This document shows, piece after piece, positions 1 to 4,501 of a stretch of 7,394 nucleotides of DNA. The notes beneath the pieces are model-generated. The model had not been told where the DNA came from. It worked only from the letters and a program-made list of their open reading frames with translations, and ran no database searches. The position numbers were made by a program, and so were the translations under genes. The stretch is from Methanolinea sp. SDB (GTDB lineage Archaea; Halobacteriota; Methanomicrobia; Methanomicrobiales; Methanospirillaceae), in NCBI GenBank assembly GCA_001412335.1, contig LKUF01000050.1, positions 1 to 7,394 of the forward strand, given 5' to 3'. Within the stretch, counting starts at the first letter, position 1. Each line of letters opens with the position of its first letter.

Positions 1-791
1 GCCGGTGTCCCGAAGAGCACATCAGAGATCTCCGTTGCAAACATGGACCCGCCCCAGCCGTCCGAGAGTGCCGTCCGCAGTCCATGGAGGAGGATATTTG
101 CATAGCTTGCGCCCACTCCCATGTGGACCCTGTGCATCGACTCGACGACCTCCCTGTCGACGCTCCGGGGAGTTATCCCTGCTTTGTCCCAGAGATCCCG
201 CGTCTGCTGCGGGGCTCTCTCTGTCAGCTGCAGGCGATTCTTTACCGTCCCGTACTCTTCGAGCATGGCCAGCGAAAGATCCCTGGCAACGTCGTTTTCG
301 GATCGTCCATCCACGTCGATGCCAAACTCTGCTGCAAGAACGTTGAGTTTTTGACCGTCTGTAATCACGTAGCCGTCCGATTCGCCGATAGCCGTCTTGT
401 AGAGGGTCTCAACGATGTCACGCCCATGGTCGGAGTGTGCAGCAGCTCCGGTGGTAAGCGTATCAAGGAGGTTTCGTGCCACGATGAGATCAGCATCAGC
501 TCCACAGACGCCCCGTTCCCGGATACCTGGCATGATCCTGCACGGGCCCATGGCACACCTGCTGCAGGACACCCCTGCCGAGCAGTACCTGCAGGGGGGC
601 TGCTGTATCTCGAAGCGGTCCCAGACTGTCTCGATGCCTTCTTTGAGCGTTCGTTCGATGATCGGTTTGGCCACTTCATCGATCGTTCTCGAATCGAGTT
701 TATGTGCAATAATTTCAGGATTCATGAGGGACATCTTCGCCCTCTCGAGTTCGGAGATCTTCACCTCATCTCTCTCTTTGTCGTTGGACAT
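1..791 (-). CDS. cooS: Anaerobic Ni-CO dehydrogenase catalytic subunit, CooS type (partial, 3' end outside window)
   Basis: CooS oxidises CO to CO2 (or the reverse) at a Ni-Fe-S C-cluster and acts as a cytoplasmic homodimer. The reading frame is open from an ATG at 791 to the left edge, giving 263 residues; a full CooS has roughly 630 to 670. The stretch leading to Cys67 (TVWDRFEIQQPPC) and the cysteine block CRYCSAGVSCSRCAMGPC (67-84) followed by Cys96 match the D- and B-cluster region of the family. Aligned from memory to Carboxydothermus CODH-II, Cys76, Cys79, Cys84 and Cys96 are the B-cluster ligands and Cys67 a D-cluster ligand, but the second D-cluster Cys is Ser75. His119 and His122 are kept, while the next two histidines of the CODH-II series are Asp125 and Glu128. 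The visible part ends at SDVLFGTP, before the C-cluster ligands. The N-terminus is about 28 residues longer than in CODH-II. The start is set by AGGAGAGGT at 796-804. Identity is clear; whether it is fully catalytic cannot be judged from this fragment. Confidence 0.93.
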   Translation of the reverse strand, partial: MSNDKERDEVKISELERAKMSLMNPEIIAHKLDSRTIDEVAKPIIERTLKEGIETVWDRFEIQQPPCRYCSAGVSCSRCAMGPCRIMPGIRERGVCGADADLIVARNLLDTLTTGAAAHSDHGRDIVETLYKTAIGESDGYVITDGQKLNVLAAEFGIDVDGRSENDVARDLSLAMLEEYGTVKNRLQLTERAPQQTRDLWDKAGITPRSVDREVVESMHRVHMGVGASYANILLHGLRTALSDGWGGSMFATEISDVLFGTP

Positions 792-795
792 TCAT

Positions 796-804
796 ACCTC
801 TCCT
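796..804 (-). promoter_or_regulatory. Ribosome binding site of cooS
   Basis: The minus strand reads AGGAGAGGT here, and the AGGAG core ends 8 nt before the ATG at 791. It selects that ATG over the one at 795, which is in another frame and reaches a stop after nine codons. It also outranks the internal Met20 and Met23 codons, which lack a comparable site. Confidence 0.75.
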
Positions 805-849
805 GCGGAACCTGGATCCTCATCCGACCAAAAGGCGGGGGAAAATATC

Positions 850-902
850 ATGGCGAATCCAACATGCAGGAAAGACGGGATGCTCCTGCACGGGATCGCC
901 AT
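850..902 (-). promoter_or_regulatory. Nested inverted repeat in the cooS leader (candidate cis-regulatory RNA hairpin)
   Basis: Two perfect 7-bp inverted repeats are nested. The outer arms are ATGGCGA (850-856) and TCGCCAT (896-902); the inner arms are TGCAGGA (865-871) and TCCTGCA (884-890), around a 12-nt loop. In minus-strand RNA two more C-G pairs can form between them. If transcription starts near 922, the structure begins about 20 nt into a leader of about 130 nt and ends about 60 nt before the cooS start. It could be a regulatory leader hairpin or a DNA operator. It resembles no riboswitch class I know. The symmetry is seen directly; the function is inferred. Confidence 0.45.
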
Positions 903-943
903 TCTGGTTGGAATATACCGCATTGAGTTGTAGGGTTTGTGCC

Positions 944-953
944 ACTATATAGT
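944..953 (-). promoter_or_regulatory. Candidate TATA box for cooS
   Basis: The sequence ACTATATAGT is a perfect palindrome and resembles an archaeal TATA box. A start site about 26 nt downstream would fall near 922, leaving a leader of about 130 nt that carries the nested inverted repeat. A weaker AT-rich element, GATATTTTC at 841-849, lies closer to the gene and would give a leader of roughly 30 nt. The sequence alone does not decide between them. Confidence 0.4.
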
Positions 954-1013
954 CATATTGATAGGTGCAAAAATCCCGGAAGGTTCGATATATTTCATGG
1001 AAAATATCGCATG

Positions 1014-1037
1014 GAAAAAAACGACGGGTGTTACCCG
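1014..1037 (-). terminator. Hairpin plus oligo-T terminator of the bactofilin-like gene
   Basis: Read on the minus strand, CGGGT-AAC-ACCCG (1037-1025) forms a 5-bp GC-rich stem with a 3-nt loop. TCG and then seven T residues (1021-1015) follow. The TAA stop codon of the upstream gene (1033-1031) lies in the stem-loop. Archaeal termination depends mainly on T-tracts, which this site has; the stem is short but well placed. It would separate the membrane-protein gene from cooS, which lies downstream on the same strand. Confidence 0.6.
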
Positions 1038-2020
1038 GATCGTTCAATGAAATATATCCGATTCTCGTATAATGCGCCTACTAATCCTCCGAATCCGGTG
1101 ATTGTTGCCAGTATGATGACGATCGGTCCTGCTATGGGGATCAGGAACGATCCATAGAGCACGACGAATCCAAGGATGTACCTCTGCCACTCCTTCCATT
1201 CGAGGTTCAGCCATGAACAGATCAGGTCTCCCAGGTCAAGGGAGATAAAAAGGGTGGACAGGAGAAGCCCTGCGATCAACACAAGCAGGAGGAGAACGGC
1301 AACCGGTATACCGACGACAGTGATCATGAGGAGAACGACCACCAGCACACCTCCTATCAGTCCACCAATTCCCAGAGCGAGAGAGAGAATGGGTCTTTTC
1401 TGGATCCTCCCGCCAACCGCCCGGAACCTGCCAGGCCACAGGCGAAGGAGAATCAACCCGAGAATGAGCATCCCAAGGGCAAAAAGGAGAGCAATAAGGA
1501 AAGCCACCATATCCAGGGAGTCTTCCTCTTCGATATGTATCCGGGACACACCGGAAAATCCCGTATTCTCCACGTGCTGGCCCGATGCCTGGAGTGTTCC
1601 TGTCACATGGCCCCTGTTCGTGACTGTTCCGCCCCCAATGGATGCGTCCCGCCCTATCACGGACGAAGGCGATATGGCGACATCACCCCCGTATGCCAGG
1701 AGGTTTCGGCTGATGTTTCCATTGATCCTGATTGTGCCTCCGGCAATGACGGCTTTTCCACCAATATCGTCATTGAGTGTCACCGTCCCGCCTGCAGCTA
1801 TGACATCCCCTTCCACTGGTGCGTTTACCTCTATTGTCCCTCCCGCGGCAACCAGGCTCTGAACGGGCGAGTTGATCTCGATGGAACCCCCACTCACGAT
1901 CAGGTCATCGGCAACCGGCTGATCTATGACGACCGATCCATCGCTGAAGCTGACGAGTCCCTGGACTGTTCCGGGAACAACAAGGGCGAGCACAACGAGT
2001 GTGGCAACAATGTATCTCAT
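1031..2020 (-). CDS. Bactofilin-like beta-repeat membrane protein (polymer-forming cytoskeletal family-like)
   Basis: The 329-residue protein starts with a signal-peptide-like hydrophobic segment (1-21). Residues 24 to about 155 form a repeat region of six or seven units spaced 17 to 19 residues, each marked by a Gly-rich turn (SGG at 43-45, AGG at 59-61, 76-78 and 93-95, YGG at 110-112, GGG at 129-131) and alternating hydrophobic residues. This is typical of bactofilin-like beta-helix stacks. About five membrane segments follow (roughly 171-194, 211-237, 238-260, 281-298, 299-317), with a basic loop at 198-209. The topology suggests an extracytoplasmic beta-helix anchored by a membrane domain. 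Similar two-part proteins occur in archaea and bacteria, mostly with unknown function; an envelope role is plausible but not shown. GGTGAT (2026-2031), 5 nt before the ATG, supports the start. It is divergent from the gene at 2150 and has no evident link to CO metabolism. Confidence 0.8.
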   Translation of the reverse strand: MRYIVATLVVLALVVPGTVQGLVSFSDGSVVIDQPVADDLIVSGGSIEINSPVQSLVAAGGTIEVNAPVEGDVIAAGGTVTLNDDIGGKAVIAGGTIRINGNISRNLLAYGGDVAISPSSVIGRDASIGGGTVTNRGHVTGTLQASGQHVENTGFSGVSRIHIEEEDSLDMVAFLIALLFALGMLILGLILLRLWPGRFRAVGGRIQKRPILSLALGIGGLIGGVLVVVLLMITVVGIPVAVLLLLVLIAGLLLSTLFISLDLGDLICSWLNLEWKEWQRYILGFVVLYGSFLIPIAGPIVIILATITGFGGLVGALYENRIYFIERSG

Positions 2021-2025
2021 ACCTA

Positions 2026-2031
2026 ATCACC
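2026..2031 (-). promoter_or_regulatory. GGTGAT ribosome binding site of the bactofilin-like gene
   Basis: The minus strand reads GGTGAT, 5 nt before the ATG at 2020. This hexamer is complementary to the archaeal 16S rRNA 3' end. If it is used, transcription must start upstream of 2031, which sits awkwardly with the closest TATA candidate at 2044-2053. Confidence 0.5.
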
Positions 2032-2043
2032 AGGATCATCTCT

Positions 2044-2053
2044 CCTTAAATCT
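2044..2053 (-). promoter_or_regulatory. Candidate TATA box for the bactofilin-like gene
   Basis: The minus strand reads AGATTTAAGG. A start site about 26 nt downstream would fall at or next to the ATG at 2020, predicting a leaderless or nearly leaderless transcript. A second AT-rich element, GAATAGAAAAAT at about 2091-2102, would instead give a leader of roughly 50 nt that includes the GGTGAT site. Both remain possible. Confidence 0.35.
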
Positions 2054-2119
2054 CTTTTTCATTTTCGCGATTCGAGCCGGAAAGGGTGCCATTTTTCTAT
2101 TCTCGGAAAAAGAAAACTA

Positions 2120-2127
2120 TTTATATA
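2120..2127 (+). promoter_or_regulatory. TATA box of the 66-codon membrane gene
   Basis: TTTATATA is close to the canonical archaeal TATA box. Its centre lies about 26 bp before the ATG at 2150, so transcription should start at or beside the start codon. No Shine-Dalgarno sequence precedes that ATG, which fits a leaderless mRNA. This is the clearest archaeal-type promoter in the window. Confidence 0.7.
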
Positions 2128-2149
2128 TCATGAGAAATGATGATGTACC

Positions 2150-2350
2150 ATGGCACTTGCAGACCCCAGGGGATGGGTCTTTTACTATCTCATCTCTTTT
2201 GTTGCACTTCTCTGGTCGGGATTCATCTACCAGCAGGGAGTGATGCTCTGGGTCGCTGCCTTCCTCGCCATCATCGTGCTCGGATTCTCCGTAATTCTCC
2301 TCGTGTTGCTTGTAATCGAGAGCAGACAGGAAAAAGGCCAGACTGATTGA
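2150..2350 (+). CDS. Small two-helix membrane protein, unrecognised family
   Basis: This 66-residue protein has two predicted membrane helices, at about 9-26 and 31-56. They are joined by a short YQQG turn and followed by a polar, charged tail (ESRQEKGQTD). I do not recognise the family. Several things favour a real gene: strongly segregated hydrophobic segments, a TATA box at the right distance for a leaderless transcript, and no overlapping alternative. ATG codons at 2130 and 2137 are in other frames. It lies divergent from the bactofilin-like gene and 100 bp upstream of another small membrane gene on the same strand. A T-rich stretch (2354-2375) after the stop could act as a terminator. 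Function is unknown. Confidence 0.65.
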   Translation: MALADPRGWVFYYLISFVALLWSGFIYQQGVMLWVAAFLAIIVLGFSVILLVLLVIESRQEKGQTD

Positions 2351-2416
2351 AAGACCTTTCTTTCTGGAGTTTTATGCAGGGATCAGTCATTCCCGCACCG
2401 CAATCGATATGATAAG

Positions 2417-2424
2417 TTAAATAG
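2417..2424 (+). promoter_or_regulatory. Candidate TATA box of the 81-codon membrane gene
   Basis: TTAAATAG is centred about 30 bp before the ATG at 2451. A start site 26 bp downstream would leave a leader of about 4 nt, too short for normal use of the AGAGG (2446-2450) that directly abuts the ATG. The small gene therefore probably has its own promoter and a nearly leaderless mRNA. Confidence 0.45.
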
Positions 2425-2450
2425 CGATTACGCTCTTATGGTAACAGAGG

Positions 2451-2696
2451 ATGAGATCAAGCTCATTTACTATCCTGATGATTGCGATGCTGCTCATTGT
2501 TATCCTGCTGGCACTCGTGGTCATCATCGGGCTTGCGATCACGATTAACTACGGTGACGCCCCGCAGGAGGAGGCGGGTGCGATCTATACATTCGTTTTA
2601 TGGTCAGAATACATCATGGAGCAGATCATCCAGGCATTTCAGGACTTCCTCGATTTTATCCTGTACCAGATAGAGCAACTGAGCAGGTCGATATGA
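2451..2696 (+). CDS. Small single-helix membrane protein, unrecognised family
   Basis: The 81-residue protein begins with a short polar stretch (MRSSS) and one strongly hydrophobic helix at about 6-32. An acidic linker follows (GDAPQEEAG, 35-43). Residues 44-77 then alternate aromatic or aliphatic residues with Gln and Glu (for example IIQAFQDFLDFILYQIEQL), suggesting an amphipathic helix that may lie on the membrane or pair with a partner. I do not recognise the family. The TATA-like element upstream and the clear membrane segment support coding. An overlapping 36-codon frame from an ATG at 2438 has no such pattern. The gene converges on cooC, with 9 bp between the stop codons. Confidence 0.6.
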   Translation: MRSSSFTILMIAMLLIVILLALVVIIGLAITINYGDAPQEEAGAIYTFVLWSEYIMEQIIQAFQDFLDFILYQIEQLSRSI

Positions 2697-2705
2697 GCGG
2701 ATTAT

Positions 2706-3461
2706 TTATTGCCTTTTTTCTGCACAATCGATGATCTTTTTCGATAGCGCTCGTGCTGCAACCATTGCCGGTGACGAGTGCCCTATTCCTGCAACAGGTC
2801 TCCCCTGCACGTCGGCGTCTTCGATGGACGGGTCCTCAGGTATCCATGCGAGAGGCTGCGGAAGGCCCGGTATCATATCCGTTTTCTCCCCCTTGTACCG
2901 GTTGAAGACCAGTCCCGTTGGAACGGACTCCAACCCAAGGGACTGTGCAAGTTCATGGATCCTGGCGGCAGTCCGGATCCCCCTCACCCCCGGGGTGGTG
3001 ACGATGAGGAGAAGGTCCGGAATACCGATGGTACCCCTGCTGATATGTTCCATGCCTGCTTCGTTATCGATAATGAGAAAGCGGTAGTCCTTCTCAAGCA
3101 GCCGGACAGAGGTCTGCAAAAGATCGTTTGCAAAGCAGTAACATCCGCTCCCTTCGGGTCTTCCCATTGTCAGGATATCGTAGCCTTCCTGCTCATTGAG
3201 GACCTGCCTGAACCTGAGCCTGATGTACTGGGTCCGGGACATCCCCGGGGGGATACTCCTGGTGAAGGCCTCCTCCCTCATGCTCCCGAGGGTCTCGCCC
3301 GGCCGCACTCCCAGTGCTTCATGGAGGTTGGCGTTCGGGTCTGCGTCGACTGCCAGCACAGGTGTCTGGCCGGATTCGACAAGAGACCTGACGAGAAGAG
3401 AGGAGACGGTCGTCTTCCCGGTCCCGCCCTTCCCGGTAACAGCCACGGAAAACGGATTCAT
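2706..3461 (-). CDS. cooC: CooC/AcsF-type CO dehydrogenase nickel-insertion ATPase
   Basis: CooC-type MinD-family ATPases bind metal and drive nickel loading of CO dehydrogenase or acetyl-CoA synthase. The 251-residue product has the deviant Walker A motif GKGGTGKTT (10-18) with signature Lys11 and Lys16. It also has VDADPNANL (38-46), the CooC-specific pair Cys107-x-Cys109 in GSGCYCFANDLL, which binds a metal between dimer subunits, and FLIIDNEAGMEH (128-139) in the Walker B region. Length fits the family. The start is ambiguous. ATG at 3461 gives the usual short N-terminus and is used here; ATG at 3473 adds MILH and forms an ATGA overlap with the stop of the preceding gene. GAGGGG (3475-3480) is rather far from the first and very close to the second. 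As the last gene of the operon it could serve the CooS encoded about 2 kb further on, or an ACS outside the window. Confidence 0.9.
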   Translation of the reverse strand: MNPFSVAVTGKGGTGKTTVSSLLVRSLVESGQTPVLAVDADPNANLHEALGVRPGETLGSMREEAFTRSIPPGMSRTQYIRLRFRQVLNEQEGYDILTMGRPEGSGCYCFANDLLQTSVRLLEKDYRFLIIDNEAGMEHISRGTIGIPDLLLIVTTPGVRGIRTAARIHELAQSLGLESVPTGLVFNRYKGEKTDMIPGLPQPLAWIPEDPSIEDADVQGRPVAGIGHSSPAMVAARALSKKIIDCAEKRQ

Positions 3462-3469
3462 GTGTAAGA

Positions 3470-4498
3470 TCATTCCCCTCTGATCAATTCGGAGATCCGG
3501 CACGCACATTCCATGATCTCACGGGATCCCTGTTCGTCTGAAAACCGTATGCCGCACGTGGGCGTGATCATCGACTGGGCATCGAATATGACCGGATCGA
3601 CATATTCTGTGACTCTTCTCCTGATCTCCTGGTATTGTTCAATGAGGCTATCCTCTGACTGCACCGAAAATACCGTGTAGTCTGCAGGAACAATCCCCCA
3701 CGCGACAACGCCCCCGCTCTCCATGAAATCTGCCAGGGAATCCAGATACAGGAGGAACTCCTTTGCGCATGTGAAGGCATCGAATGAGAGGAATGCAGGT
3801 TTCAGTGAAAAAATGAATTTCCAGTCGGTATTCGAGCAGCAGTGAATCCCAAGGCATCCGTCGAGGACTGAAGAGACGTCTTCCCACCCGGCCCTGACCG
3901 ACTCGACCTGGATGGGGATGACTGACGAGCCCAGTGCTGCGAGATAGGGCTCGTTCAACACGACCAGCGTCTCGGAGATTCCAGGGATCTTCAACATCTC
4001 CTTCTCGCACCAGAGTGCCCGTAACGCACTGATCTTTGGCAGAAGGTCGGCAAACTGCTCGTCATAGTATATCGGGCGCCGGTTGGTATCGGTCACCTGC
4101 ATCCCGAATGTAACCGGCCCGGTAATCTGGCACTTGAGGGTACGTGCGCCTGAGAGATCCCGTCTCTGCATCTCTGCAAATCCTGAACCATATTCCGTTT
4201 CTATTCCATATTCCCGGTAATTCAATTCGAGGTAGTCAAGATATACCCGCTCCATCTCGGGCATGAGATCCCTCTCCTTTCCCACAAGCAGTTTGTTGTC
4301 CCGTATCTCTGCTCCCGGAACACGGGGGGAGTCGCAGAAGACAATGCCCTCTTTTACTGATCGGTTGGGGAGGGTGGGAACGTATGGGAACCTGGCGAAT
4401 ATCCCGATCACGTCATCGCAGGCCCGGACCGGGTCCGTGTGGGGAAGGGCGCCGACGCCGGTTGCAAGGCTTTCGGTGGGTTGCAAGTTTTTTGCCAC
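3470..4498 (-). CDS. Core methionine synthase-like protein (MetE C-terminal domain; MesB/MesC-like)
   Basis: The 342-residue protein corresponds to the catalytic half of cobalamin-independent methionine synthase without the folate-binding N-terminal domain. Visible MetE-like elements are TGVGALPHTDP (13-23), GPVTFG (127-132), LNEPYLA (181-187), His219-x-Cys221 in GIHCCSNTDW, Asp240 in LSFDAF, WGIVPADY (267-274) and Cys315 in TPTCGIRF. His, Cys and Cys match the zinc ligands that bind homocysteine thiolate. Published core methionine synthases of Wood-Ljungdahl organisms are thought to take methyl from the corrinoid iron-sulfur protein. The location three bases after an activator of that protein, and beside its large subunit, fits that role. 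The start is GTG at 4498, with AGGAGG at 4508-4513 nine bases upstream. A different methyltransferase of the UROD/MtaA superfamily is the main alternative. The general family is secure; the MesB or MesC assignment needs alignment. Confidence 0.8.
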   Translation of the reverse strand: MAKNLQPTESLATGVGALPHTDPVRACDDVIGIFARFPYVPTLPNRSVKEGIVFCDSPRVPGAEIRDNKLLVGKERDLMPEMERVYLDYLELNYREYGIETEYGSGFAEMQRRDLSGARTLKCQITGPVTFGMQVTDTNRRPIYYDEQFADLLPKISALRALWCEKEMLKIPGISETLVVLNEPYLAALGSSVIPIQVESVRAGWEDVSSVLDGCLGIHCCSNTDWKFIFSLKPAFLSFDAFTCAKEFLLYLDSLADFMESGGVVAWGIVPADYTVFSVQSEDSLIEQYQEIRRRVTEYVDPVIFDAQSMITPTCGIRFSDEQGSREIMECACRISELIRGE

Positions 4499-4501
4499 GG
4501 G

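Noticed and set aside
84..926. A 280-codon open frame on the plus strand, and a 172-codon one at 415-933
   Set aside because: Both lie opposite the cooS frame, whose cysteine motifs and ribosome binding site are convincing. Their translations show no family features and are rich in Arg, Ser and Pro, as antisense shadows usually are.
1176..1862. A 228-codon open frame on the plus strand
   Set aside because: It is antisense to the bactofilin-like gene, with an Arg/Pro/Thr-rich translation, no start signal and no family resemblance.
2438..2548. A 36-codon frame starting with ATG at 2438
   Set aside because: It overlaps the 81-codon membrane gene in another frame and has no domain or hydrophobic pattern, so the longer frame with a clear membrane helix is preferred.
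3470..4498. Reading this gene as uroporphyrinogen decarboxylase or an MtaA methyltransferase
   Set aside because: The GPVTFG, LNEPYLA, HxC, WGIVPADY and TPTCGIRF elements follow MetE order, and the neighbours handle CFeSP. The relationship to the wider superfamily remains.
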